Part shown: positions 55,478 to 64,000 of the stretch, piece after piece
Numbering within the stretch: position 1 is the first letter of the stretch
Layout of the letters: each line of letters begins with the position of its first letter
DNA from: JABDQZ01 sp963801985
Lineage (GTDB): Bacteria > Pseudomonadota > Gammaproteobacteria > Chromatiales > Chromatiaceae
DNA: 64,000 bases
Assembly: GCA_963801985.1 (NCBI GenBank)
Contig: CAWDGV010000007.1
Span: 62,001-126,000 of the forward strand
Direction: 5' to 3'
The notes under the pieces: generated by a model
Databases searched by the model: none
What the model saw: the letters and a program-made list of their open reading frames with translations, nothing else
What the model was told of the DNA's origin: nothing
Translations under genes and position numbers: made by a program

Positions 55478-56686
55478 TCAGGTAAGACTTTGAATGGATT
55501 TGGAAACATGCACGGTTACCCGATTCCGGCCATGTTCCTTGGACTCATAGAGTGCGTCATCAGCAGATTTTAACAGCGATTCGAATTCATCTTGCGGCAT
55601 TGGAATGGCAGTTGCGATACCAATGCTCAGAGTCAGGAAATCCTCGATTGTAGAATCGCGGTGGGGAATCTTTTTGGTTCGAATTTTTTCCAGCAGACCA
55701 TTGGCGACGGTTAATGCGCCAGCCGTATCTGTTCCCGGTAAAATCACGGCAAATTCCTCACCGCCATAGCGGGCGGCAATATCACTTTGACGATGTGTCG
55801 CGGATTGAATAACCTGGCTCACGTTAATCAGGCACTGGTCGCCTTCCTGGTGACCGTAAAGGTCGTTATATTTTTTAAAATAATCAATGTCTATCAGTAG
55901 CAATGATAATGGTTCTTTAGATCGTAGGGCTTTTTTCCATTCGTGCGACAACATATGATCAAAACAACGCCTATTGGCAATTCCGGTTAACCCATCAGTT
56001 AGAGAGTCGGACTGGAGACTTTTTTCTATTTTTAACATCAGGCTCATTACTTTAAACAGGACAGCAAGAGAAGCAAAAAAGATGATGCCAATCAGGGTAT
56101 AGCGGTAGGTGATGAGCTTCTGGTGTTTTTCCGTTGATTGCCTGGTTTCCTGGCTAACGTCGTTTTGTATGCTGCTCATTATCCGCATAAAGCTATCAAC
56201 AACTTTTTCCTGCAATGGCACGATTTCATGAATAATGAGATTTCGGGCGAGAATATCGCCTTGTTCTGTTTCCTCCAGAACAAGGACCTGGACCTTTTCC
56301 AGTTTTTCAATGACTTGAGGGTAAAGGTCACGTTGTAAAATTAATATCTGTTTTTCATCTTGTTTTAAGGGAAGCTTTTCAAAAGAGAATAGTTTTTCAG
56401 AAAACAAACCGGCAAGATTTTCAATGTTGAGATAAACATCATCTTTTGCAAACAAATCATCTAGCGCTAACATTTCATGAGACAGGCGGGTGCGCTTCCT
56501 CGCAATTTCGATTAAATCGACAAGTAGCCGCATTTTCTGTGTAGCCAGGGCGGTTGAATTGATCAGTTCCTGCTGTTCTTTGATTTGGCGGGTATCAACA
56601 TACCAAAGCGCTAAAAACAAAATGGCCAGGGCAATATAGCCAATGATCAGGTGCTTGGTGGAATGTGTTTTTATTTGTAATGCCAT
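55478..56686 (-). CDS. Diguanylate cyclase with periplasmic sensor region
   Basis: The 402-residue protein has a first membrane segment (LIIGYIALAILFLALWYV), a helical periplasmic part (about 35-190), a second membrane segment (TLIGIIFFASLAVLFKV) and a GGDEF domain. The active site is YGGEEFAVILPG and an inhibitory I-site RQSD stands five residues before it, so the enzyme should be active and feedback-controlled by c-di-GMP. The signal sensed is unknown. Confidence 0.93.
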   Translation of the reverse strand: MALQIKTHSTKHLIIGYIALAILFLALWYVDTRQIKEQQELINSTALATQKMRLLVDLIEIARKRTRLSHEMLALDDLFAKDDVYLNIENLAGLFSEKLFSFEKLPLKQDEKQILILQRDLYPQVIEKLEKVQVLVLEETEQGDILARNLIIHEIVPLQEKVVDSFMRIMSSIQNDVSQETRQSTEKHQKLITYRYTLIGIIFFASLAVLFKVMSLMLKIEKSLQSDSLTDGLTGIANRRCFDHMLSHEWKKALRSKEPLSLLLIDIDYFKKYNDLYGHQEGDQCLINVSQVIQSATHRQSDIAARYGGEEFAVILPGTDTAGALTVANGLLEKIRTKKIPHRDSTIEDFLTLSIGIATAIPMPQDEFESLLKSADDALYESKEHGRNRVTVHVSKSIQSLT

Positions 56687-56725
56687 GCTTTATGGTTTAC
56701 GGCAGTATTACTGTTTACTTTAGAC

Positions 56726-56758
56726 GATAAAAAAAAGGAGCAATACATGCTCCTTTTA
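56726..56758 (-). terminator. Minus-strand terminator after the lipoprotein-sorting-like gene
   Basis: AAAGGAGCA / TGCTCCTTT forms a 9-bp stem with a 5-nt loop and is followed on the minus strand by a run of T. It lies 35 bp after the end of the gene cluster and 40 bp before the cyclase start. Confidence 0.88.
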
Positions 56759-56792
56759 ACATCGTTTCTGATTCGAACCAATCGATATTTTT

Positions 56793-57751
56793 TTATCGTT
56801 TGATTTTTCTCAGTGTTTTTTCTGTCCAGTATTTATTGTCAACATCCCGGTTAAATTCGATGATTTTTTGTGGTATGACTGCCCAGGTTTCCTGGCCGGT
56901 TTGCAGATCCACACCGTACCAGTATTTCCAGAATAGTGAACGGGGATCACCAGTTTCTGTATCTTCAACAACACCCCAGTCACGATCTATAATCTTTATC
57001 AGCTTGTCATTCTTTATAATAGAGGGTTCGATAATCCGCAAAGGTTTTTGTATCAACCATTGTGACACGATAGTCATACCACCAATCCTGGAACTTGGTT
57101 GTGCTTTTCAGGCCATAGACATCTTTGTTGATATGGCGGCAACTGCGTTTGGGTAATTTTTGTACATAGCGATAGCGTTGGTCTTCCAGGTCGTCAATCG
57201 ACTCCCAGGCAACTTCGTAATTTTTTAATGCCGAGTAGCTCATGAGTTTCATGTTCTGGTTTTCTGAGTGTTACATCACCAAAAGTAAACACACTACCAC
57301 CCCAGGCATCTTCATGCGCAGGTTCAGAAAACGCCTTATTTTTCTCAATGCGGGAAGCCAGATTGCATAACTTTGACTTTTATCATCATCCTCATAGTCG
57401 GTTACCAGCATACCTGTACCTTTAAGTTTCCCAGAACGGAAAATGGCCAGGTCACGGGAACGAATCACACCATCATCGTAGTTATTATTCAGGTGGCGTT
57501 CGACTGCAATGTTTGTATCTTTGCCATCACGCTGCGAATGATGAGAACAGCTTTTTTGTTTCTGCTTCGACTTGCACCAATGGAGAAGTTTTTAAAGGCA
57601 TAAAAATGGTTGGCAAAATACACCTGCTCTGCAATTTCTTTTGCAGTTGGCGTTCCTTCCGGGAACGGCAGGTTTTTGAGACATTTGCCTGTGAAGCTGA
57701 AAATGGCAAAAGGAGTAAGCCGGAAACAATCAGTAAAGATTTAATATGCAT
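56793..57751 (-). pseudogene. Outer-membrane lipoprotein-sorting-like protein, multiply frameshifted
   Basis: From ATG 57751 (signal peptide MHIKSLLIVSGLLLLPFSASQA, ribosome binding site GAGGA) to 56793, family sequence is seen in successive frames: RDLAIFRSGKLKGTGMLVTDYE, SYAIWLPALRKIRRF, WGGSVFTFGDVTLRKPEHETHE, then TKTFADYRTLYYKE and IIDRDWGVVEDTE, ending TEKTLRKIKR. This matches the periplasmic 'outer membrane lipoprotein-sorting protein' family of about 320 residues. At least four indels break it: near 57700, 57475, 57320 and 57040, with another around 57265. In its current form no intact product is possible. Confidence 0.8.
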
Positions 57752-57784
57752 GATCTATCCTCAGTCGGAAAGTTGGTAAATGGT

Positions 57785-58178
57785 CTAGCGATTGGCTTCT
57801 GCGCGACACTTCTCCTCAGAGAGAAAATATTGCTGCGGATGCCGCCGAGGTCGCCTGTGTTGACATAGTCTTTCCAGACTGCGGTTTTTTGACTGTCATC
57901 CAGTTTTTTATAAAGGATAAAAGTCCCGGGAAAACGTTTTTGTAGGAACTGGCTGAAGGATTCAAGACTATCAGTTCCATCAACACTGGCTTTCTTTCCT
58001 GTTGGCATCCAGGTGGAATTTTCTGGTGCTTTAAAGTCGCCGGTTTTGAATTCTTCAAAATCCAGTTTGACAGCATCAACATATTCCTGATTCACTCCGC
58101 CAAACACGATGGATGGAACAAATAGGCAAAGAGACAAAGATTCCCTTTATTCAGGTTGCCCATTTTAAATTTATACAT
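57785..58178 (-). CDS. Hypothetical exported protein, frameshifted
   Basis: ATG 58178 starts a signal-peptide-like region (MYKFKMGNLNKG...) that continues, after an indel near 58135, as SLCLFVPSIVFGGVNQEYVDAVKLDF. The central part KKLDDSQKTAVWKDYVNTGDLGG is readable; the likely end, EEKCRAEANR and TAG at 57785, is in another frame. It directly precedes the lipoprotein-sorting-like gene and probably belongs with it. No family is recognised. Confidence 0.5.
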
Positions 58179-58326
58179 CTATTGCCCCTGTTTTACAGAA
58201 GTGAACAAAACCAAACTGGTTTTTCCGGTTTTTTATTATTTGTAAGTACTATCGGCGCAGTTAATTTGAACTTTAATATAAATTTAATATTTTTATGCTA
58301 ACGAGTTATTATATGGGGGCAGAGAG

Positions 58327-58845
58327 TTAAAGGTTGGCGAGGGCAGGTGAATGCGTATTTAAGAGCACAGTCTGATCTTCAGGCAATCTAACCCGACCCT
58401 CAATGTACCAGCTGTCATTTTTAGGTGACAGCCTGACCCACCAATAACCCGGCTTCATGGCATTGGAGATTCCCGGTATAGGTATTGCATCAATCTTATT
58501 GAGAATGATCACATGTCGTTGTTGGCCCGGGTTGGATGGATCATCTTGACTAGCAACTTGTCCAGGTTGCCAATAGCAGCATCATTCAAGATAATCGTGA
58601 TCGTTCCAGAATTGATATCGACAATGACCTGCGCCTGTACGCCAAGGTTTTCAGCCATCGTTTTCGTGCCTTATCCTGGTTAATCGCGAGTCCTTGCTTG
58701 TAATGGTCATCCTTTACCAGCCCATCACGTCGGTAATGGCAAGGTTGATGGTGATCATGGAGGCAATCACCGCAGACAATGGCAGAGAAATTAGAAACCA
58801 GGGCCAGAATTGCTTGTACCAAGGGGTAAGGGCAGGTTCGTTCAT
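58327..58845 (-). CDS. ccoH: CcoH/FixH family protein, frameshifted
   Basis: The ATG at 58845 overlaps the ccoG stop. It encodes MNEPALTPWYKQFWPWFLISLPLSAVIAS, the membrane anchor typical of FixH, then an indel near 58720, then DGLVKDDHYKQGLAINQDKAR and, after further indels, MKPGYWWVRLSPKNDSWYIEGRVRL. FixH-type proteins help assemble cbb3 oxidase. About 172 residues are expected. The copper ATPase ccoI and ccoS, often next in this cluster, do not follow. Confidence 0.8.
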
Positions 58846-60284
58846 AATGAGTTTTCTCTGTTGATATTTACTAGCGAAGCAGGGCCAAGGAAACGGCCAG
58901 TCTGGGTTAATGACAGACCTTCGGTTGTTGCCGATTCAACCAGGAAATCTACTTTGGAACTGGCTGATTTCAGGTATTGGGGTCAGCCTGTATACTGAAC
59001 AGGTACTTCAACAACTGACACCGGTTCAACCAGATTTCACCCATGGTATTTTCCAGAATAGGTCCCTCAATCCCTGAAACGGTAAACGGTAAGTCTGTGG
59101 ATTGTTGGACATATTGATAACCTTGAGAGTGTAGACATTTTCAATATAGCCTTCATCAGTCTCAAAATAGAGTGCGTTACGATCACGGATAATATCAAGT
59201 TCAAGAGGGAATCGCGTTGCGATTGAATACAATCAGCGCGCCAGATAATGATTAACAATAACGGCAGCATACACCATAATACGAGGCCTGATAAGGTGGG
59301 TTACTCCACCTTTGAGGCTGTGTTCAGTGGTATACCTGACCAGATCCTTTGGGCTGATTAACTTTTTCCATGACCTCATCGCAGACATCAATGCAGGCAG
59401 CGCAACCAATACACTGGTATTGCAGGCCATCGCGGATATCAATCCCTGTCGGACATACCTGTACGCAAAGCCACAGTTAATGCAGGCACCGAGACCGGAC
59501 TCTTTCGCATCGTACCTTTTTTACGGGCACCACGGGGTTCACCACGTTCTTCATCATATGCAATCAAAGCGTGTCTTTGTCAAACATAACACTCTGGAAA
59601 CGGGCATAGGGGCACATGTAAATACATACCTGTTCACGTAACCAGCCGGCATTACCATAAGTGGCAAAGCTATAGAACAGTATCCAAAAAGTTCCCCAGC
59701 CACTGATATCGCCAATCATAATGTCACTGAATAGGAATTAATCGGCGTAAACCAACCTACAAAAGTAAAACCGGTAAACAGTGAAAACAGCAACCAGGCA
59801 GTATGTTTACCACCGGTACGTAGAATTCTTTCGAATTCCAGGGTCCTTTGTCGAGCTTCATCTGTTTTGTCTGGTACCTTCAAACTTTCTTTCAATCCAG
59901 ATGAATATTTCTGTCCAGACAGTTTGGGGGCAGGCATAGCCACACCACAGGCGACCAGCCAGGGCAGTAAAGAAAAACAGTGCATAGGCGGCAATGAGTA
60001 GCAAGGCCGTCAGGTAAATGAAGTCCTGTGGCCAGAATGTCCAGCCAAAGATATAGAACTTACGGGCTGGCAGGTCAAACAGGATGGACTGATGTCCATC
60101 ATACTGAATCCACGGCAAAATATAGAAAATACCCAGCAGGGCAACCATGGCAACATTACGTAAAGTTGCAAAGATGCCATGTACTTCGCGGGGATAGATT
60201 TTTTCACGTTTCTTGTAAAGTACCTGTTCCAGCTCTTCACCGGCAGCCTGATGCTTTATTATTTTGCTTGTTGTCAGTAGCCAT
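58842..60284 (-). CDS. ccoG: Cytochrome oxidase accessory protein CcoG, multiply frameshifted
   Basis: The start is ATG 60284 (MATDNKQNNKAS). Conserved blocks lie in changing frames: YPREVHGIFATLRN, DLPARKFYIFGWTFWPQDF, GRLWCGYACPQTVWTEIFIWIE, KHTAWLLFSLFTGFTFVGWFTP, the ferredoxin cluster around QYQCIGCAACIDVCDEVM, and LELDIIRDRNALYFETDEGYIENVYTLK. At least six indels are needed, for example a lost T near 59474 and an extra base near 59361. CcoG is a membrane Fe-S protein that handles copper for cbb3 assembly. Its full length of about 480 residues is normal. Confidence 0.88.
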
Positions 60285-60364
60285 AATTATTAAGCCCGTT
60301 TAGTGGACATAAAAAAACTATATAGCAATATGCTTATTAAGATGCATTGATGAAGCGCAAATAC

Positions 60365-60652
60365 TTAGGTTTTCTGCTTGTTTTCAAGATGACAGGGTTT
60401 GCGGAAATAACAGGTCAATGCAGAAGAAATCGCGCTGAAAAACCAGAAAACAAAAAAACCAATGGTATATCCGGCCAGCCTGGTAATATCTGGATAACCT
60501 GAAATGATGCCCAGATCGCTAGGATCAAAAAAGGTAAAAAACAGAATTGTGGATAAACTCGCAACCAGAAATGATGGCCAGAGAATCGAAATGAGATTTT
60601 GTGTCTGTGAAATTTCGTTTTACGTTTTTAGACTATTGACTTCAGACGACAT
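60365..60652 (-). pseudogene. Small inner-membrane protein of the cco cluster, in-frame stop
   Basis: A 95-codon frame (GGGGA ribosome binding site before ATG 60652) reads MSSEVNSLKT, then TAA at codon 11, then in the same frame NEISQTQNLISILWPSFLVASLSTILFFTFFD, a second membrane segment IGFFVFWFFSAISSALTCYF and RKPCHLENKQKT. Two-segment proteins of this type occur between ccoP and ccoG in other gammaproteobacteria. The stop could be an error, or translation may begin downstream. Confidence 0.6.
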
Positions 60653-60803
60653 GAATTTCCCCGTGATTTTAAGATTTTAATTCAGTAATTTTTATCGGAA
60701 AATAACTGGAAATCGAATTCTACAAACATTAAATTTGATTCAACGTCATTGATAAATTCTAAATTTTTATCCAGTTGATCATATTAAAGAGTGATGTGCC
60801 AGG

Positions 60804-60838
60804 CATAAAAAAACCCGGCAAGTTTACTTGCCGGGTTT
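60804..60838 (-). terminator. Minus-strand intrinsic terminator after ccoP
   Basis: The arms AAACCCGGCAAGT and ACTTGCCGGGTTT are perfectly complementary and a T-run follows on the minus strand. It ends the ccoNOQP transcript, with the small membrane gene and ccoG possibly on a separate one. Confidence 0.92.
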
Positions 60839-60856
60839 TGTTTGGAAAGTTACGGC

Positions 60857-61749
60857 TTATTTTGCAGACAAGCTGTAAACATAGGCTGACAGAACATGAA
60901 TCTTGTCATCTCCCAGCATTTCTTTCCAGGCTGGCATCACGCCATTTTTACCTTCAGAGATGGTCTTCTCTGATAGCAGATGGTGTTTTACCATAAAGCC
61001 AGATGTTGTCATTCAGACGGGCAGCGCCAAGGAACTGGTTGCCTGAACCATCAGGGTTATGACAAGCCATACAGTTGGCTGTGTAAATCGCTTTACCTTT
61101 TTCAGCTTTGTCAGCGTCCGCTTTACGACCACTGAGTTGCAGAACGTATTCTGCAACGTTATCGACACCCTCATCGCCTATAACAGCCTGCCATGCAGGC
61201 ATGACACCGGTTCTGCCCATGCGCGATGCTGTGCTTGATCATGGTCAGCTGAATTACCCCACAGCCAGTCATCATCAGTCAGGTTAGGATAGCCTTTTGA
61301 TCCGCGCGCATCAGAGCCATGGCACTGAATGCAGTAGGTTAAAAAGAGGCGTTTTCCCATATCTGTTGCTTCGGTATTTTTTGCCAGTTCAGGAACGGCA
61401 ACATCACGGTACTGGGCATAGATAGGATCGTACTTAGCTTTGGCATCAGCCATTTCAGCTTCCCAGGCACCTTCCTGGCTCCAGTTCAAAGCGCCTTTAT
61501 AGTTACCCAGGCCAGGGTAAAAATACAGGTATGCAGCTGAGAAAATAAGGGTGATGTAGAACATCCATAACCACCAGCGTGGCAGAGGGTTGTTGAATTC
61601 CTGAAGGTCACCATCCCAGGAATGACCTGTTACATCACCTTCAGCTGATTCGCCATCACGCTTTTTCATGGTCCACAGATCAACCAAAAGCATGCGACGA
61701 TGTTGGCTACTGTAATAACAGTAATCCAGTTACTCCAAAATGAACTCAT
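60857..61749 (-). CDS. ccoP: cbb3-type cytochrome c oxidase subunit III (diheme), frameshifted
   Basis: The ATG at 61749 overlaps the ccoQ stop and opens MSSFWSNWITVITVANIVACFW, a membrane anchor. Two haem c sites are visible, LTYCIQCHGSDARG and TANCMACHNPDGSG, plus GRTGVMPAW and GVMPAWKEMLGDDKIHVL ending SLSAK. Four indels are needed: near 61683, near 61244, near 61218 and near 60967. The expected length is about 297 residues, normal for CcoP, which passes electrons to CcoO and CcoN. Confidence 0.9.
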
Positions 61750-61922
61750 TTTTTGTTCTCCCCTTTAACTGTTGACTCGTGCTGACTTTCGTCAGCAAAA
61801 GGCAAGTTAGCGGCATCATCAAAGGATTTTTTGCGCTTCTTGCTCCAGGCCCAAGCCACGATGCCGATAAAGACGACAAACATGAGGACAGTGTGCCAGG
61901 AGCGAAAGTCATTTATATCCAT
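61746..61922 (-). CDS. ccoQ: cbb3-type cytochrome oxidase subunit CcoQ
   Basis: A 58-residue ORF reads MDINDFRSWHTVLMFVVFIG followed by IVAWAWSKKRKKSFDDAANLPF, one membrane helix then a Lys-rich stretch, as in CcoQ/FixQ. It lies 11 bp after the ccoO stop and overlaps the start of ccoP, the standard place. It stabilises the oxidase complex. The frame is intact. Confidence 0.93.
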   Translation of the reverse strand: MDINDFRSWHTVLMFVVFIGIVAWAWSKKRKKSFDDAANLPFADESQHESTVKGENKK

Positions 61923-61932
61923 GATGATAGCC

Positions 61933-62551
61933 TTATAGTGCTGTACCTAGACCCTGAAGATAATGAACCAGTGCTTGAGCTTTGGTCTTACCTTCAACCG
62001 TAGCTTTTGCATTTTTCATGTCATCATCAGTGTAGAGACCACATTTAGGACAGGTTGCGCCAATAGCAATATTCAGTGCTGCCATTTTTGCAGCAGTGTC
62101 ATCGCCCGTCAGCTTGGAATCAAACAACCATGAATATGATGGCATATTAGATTCCGGTACAACATCACGAGGATTGTAAAGATGAGCAAAATGCCAATCA
62201 TCACTGTAACGACCCCCAACACGTGCCAGGTCAGGACCTGTACGTTTTGAACCCCACTGGAACGGGTGATCATAAACAGACTCACCAGCAACAGAGTAGT
62301 GACCATAACGTTCCGTTTCAGCACGGAATGGACGAATCATTTGTGAATGACAGTTATAGCAACCTTCAGCAGATATACACATCCCGACCTTCAAGGGCGA
62401 GAGCGTCATATCTTTCAACGCCTTCAATAGGTTCAGTTGTTTCATTGAGGAAGAACAGCGGGACAAATTCAACCAGTCCACCAGCTAATGCTACCAGGAC
62501 AACAAGAACGATCATCAGGCCTATATTTTTTTCTACGACTTCATGACTCAT
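61933..62551 (-). CDS. ccoO: cbb3-type cytochrome c oxidase subunit II (monohaem), frameshifted
   Basis: Starting at ATG 62551 after AGGAGG, the protein has a membrane anchor (IGLMIVLVVLVALAGGLVEFVP), ALEGRDVYI, then after one surplus base at 62368-62371 the haem site EGCYNCHSQMIRPFRAE. The rest (GPDLARVGGRYSDDWHFAHLYNPRDVVP) is typical, and about 206 residues result. The C-terminal part carries CPKCG, not usual in CcoO. The indel is at the codon before the haem motif. Confidence 0.93.
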
Positions 62552-62563
62552 TTTCTAGTCCTC

Positions 62564-63985
62564 CTAGTGAGCAGCTACTTGAGGGATGGCATCATCTGCT
62601 TCGCCTTGGTCAGAGATAGTTTTCACGACGTTGTAAATCATGATGAACATACCACCGAGGAACAGAATGCCACCGAGTAAGCGGATGTAGTAGAAAGGAT
62701 AGGTTCTTTCTACAGACTCGATGAAGGAGTAGGTCAGGGTGCCATCAGCATTGACTGCACGCCACATCAGACCCTGCATCACACCGGCGATCCACATTGC
62801 AGCAATGTAGAGTACGGTACCGATAGTCGCAATCCAGAAGTGCAGTTCAATCAATTTAGTGCTGAACATGCCTTCGCGTCCATACAGACGTGGGAACAAT
62901 GAGTACAAAGCACCGATTGAAACCATGGCAACCCAGCCCAAGGCACCGGAATGAACATGACCAACAGTCCAGTCAGTGTAATGAGACAGGGCATTTACTG
63001 TCTTGATTGCCATCATCGGACCTTCAAAGGTAGACATACCATAGAAAGACAGCGAAACAATCAGGAATTTCAGTACTGGATCAGTTCTCAGTTTGTGCCA
63101 TGCACCTGACAGGGTCATGATACCGTTGATCATGCCACCCCAGGACGGAGCCAGCAGGATCAGTGAGAACAGCATACCGACAGTCTGGGTCCAGTCTGGC
63201 AAAGCAGTGTAATGCAGATGATGAGGACCAGCCCACATGTAGGTTGAAACCAGTGCCCAGAAGTGGACAACTGACAAACGGTATGAGTATACCGGACGGC
63301 CAGCCTGTTTGGGTACGAAGTAATACATAATACCCAGGAAGCCGGCTGTCAGGAAGAAGCCAACAGCGTTATGACCGTACCACCACTGGATCATCGCATC
63401 GATGGCACCAGGATAGAAGCTGTAACCCTTTGTGAGTGTGACTGGGATAAAAGCACTGTTCACCAGGTGCAGCAGGGCAACAACCAGGATAAACGCACCA
63501 AAGAACCAGTTGGCAACATAGATATGTGGAGTCTTGCGCTTAACAATGGTGCCGAAGAAAACGATGGCATAGGTGACCCAGACAACAGTGATCAGCAAAT
63601 CAATCGGCCATTCCAGTTCGGCATATTCCTTACCACTGGTAATACCAAGTGGGAGGGTAACAGCGGCAAGAACGATGATCAGGTTCCAGCCCCAGAAGGT
63701 GAAAGCTGCCAACTTGTCACTGATGAGACGAGCCTGACAGGTACGTTGAACCACGTAATACGATGTGGCAAATAAAGCAGAACCGCCAAATGCGAAGATT
63801 ACAGCATTGGTGTGTAGTGGTCTCAGTCGTCCAAATGACAGGAATGAGATACCGTCGGTGAGTGTCGGGAATGCCAGCTGGGCGGCGACGATGACGCCAA
63901 CGAGCATGCCTACAATACCCCAGATTACCGTCATAAAGGCAAACTGGCGCACAACCTTATAGTTATACGTGGCCTGTGACTCCAT
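62564..63985 (-). CDS. ccoN: cbb3-type cytochrome c oxidase subunit I
   Basis: The 473-residue protein (GGAGA before ATG 63985) has twelve membrane segments and all key ligands: LRPLHTNAVIF (low-spin haem), WWYGHNAVGFF (copper B), GPHHLHYTALPDW (copper B pair) and WTVGHVHSGALGW (haem ligands). It reduces oxygen with high affinity and pumps protons. This frame is fully open, in contrast to ccoO, ccoP and ccoG just downstream. Confidence 0.97.
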   Translation of the reverse strand: MESQATYNYKVVRQFAFMTVIWGIVGMLVGVIVAAQLAFPTLTDGISFLSFGRLRPLHTNAVIFAFGGSALFATSYYVVQRTCQARLISDKLAAFTFWGWNLIIVLAAVTLPLGITSGKEYAELEWPIDLLITVVWVTYAIVFFGTIVKRKTPHIYVANWFFGAFILVVALLHLVNSAFIPVTLTKGYSFYPGAIDAMIQWWYGHNAVGFFLTAGFLGIMYYFVPKQAGRPVYSYRLSVVHFWALVSTYMWAGPHHLHYTALPDWTQTVGMLFSLILLAPSWGGMINGIMTLSGAWHKLRTDPVLKFLIVSLSFYGMSTFEGPMMAIKTVNALSHYTDWTVGHVHSGALGWVAMVSIGALYSLFPRLYGREGMFSTKLIELHFWIATIGTVLYIAAMWIAGVMQGLMWRAVNADGTLTYSFIESVERTYPFYYIRLLGGILFLGGMFIMIYNVVKTISDQGEADDAIPQVAAH

Positions 63986-64000
63986 TAGATTGTCTCCAAA

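Noticed and set aside
56793..62551. Programmed frameshifting in the cbb3 cluster
   Set aside because: The breaks are numerous, differ in direction and site, and lack slippery heptamers with a downstream structure.

Overview
The window looks like a chromosomal segment of a gammaproteobacterium outside the Enterobacterales, probably an aquatic or sediment respirer. This is inferred from gene content: cvpA-purF, lpxH, cmoAB, sthA, ubiG-mupP-yciK, the gyrA-to-ihfB block, a cbb3 oxidase and exosortase A. No rRNA, CRISPR array, prophage or full insertion sequence was seen.

Layout. 1-7 kb: end of cvpA, purF, a MotA/ExbB-like channel gene with a coiled-coil partner, a DUF455 ferritin-like protein, lpxH and two cyclophilins. 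7-13 kb: a frameshifted cysS, a small inverted-repeat element, an aldolase-dehydrogenase fusion, a DNA glycosylase and a dihydrolipoamide-dehydrogenase-like flavoprotein. 13-20.5 kb: a ComEA-like protein, exosortase A, a tandem thioredoxin-fold protein and an RND efflux pair. 20.6-38.8 kb: the conserved block yciK, squalene-synthase-like, mupP, ubiG and TRZ/ATZ deaminase (minus strand), then mtnA, gyrA, serC, serA, pheA, hisC, tyrA, aroA, cmk, rpsA and ihfB (plus strand). It joins methylthioadenosine salvage, serine and aromatic amino acid synthesis, and core information genes. 38.9-48.6 kb: a small probable SOS-controlled membrane protein, an ArnD-like deacetylase, a SET-domain protein, cmoA-cmoB (tRNA wobble uridine modification), lexA, sthA, gltX, a frameshifted glnS, tRNA-Ala(GGC) and tRNA-Glu(TTC). 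48.6-56.7 kb: accessory genes, namely small ORFs, an AraC regulator, an orphan V-ATPase subunit I with a hypothetical partner, a CNNM/CorC protein, a broken DUF1810 gene and a diguanylate cyclase. 56.8-64 kb: the cbb3 oxidase cluster (ccoN, O, Q, P, a small membrane gene, ccoG, ccoH), a hypothetical gene and a lipoprotein-sorting-like gene, all on the minus strand.

Most striking observations. (1) lexA and a small single-TM protein gene share an exact direct-repeat motif, TTGTTCT-N4-TTGTTCT. This contains GTTC-N7-GTTC, the alphaproteobacterial type of SOS box, and the second gene is therefore a candidate damage-induced membrane peptide. (2) A stator-like membrane motor pair has no recognisable partners. 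(3) A V-ATPase a/I subunit stands without any other V-ATPase subunit. (4) cysS, glnS, a DUF1810 gene and nearly everything between 56.8 and 62.4 kb carry indels. Because essential synthetases are hit and the protein similarity continues past each break, sequencing or assembly error is the likeliest cause, so protein ends in these genes should be treated with care.
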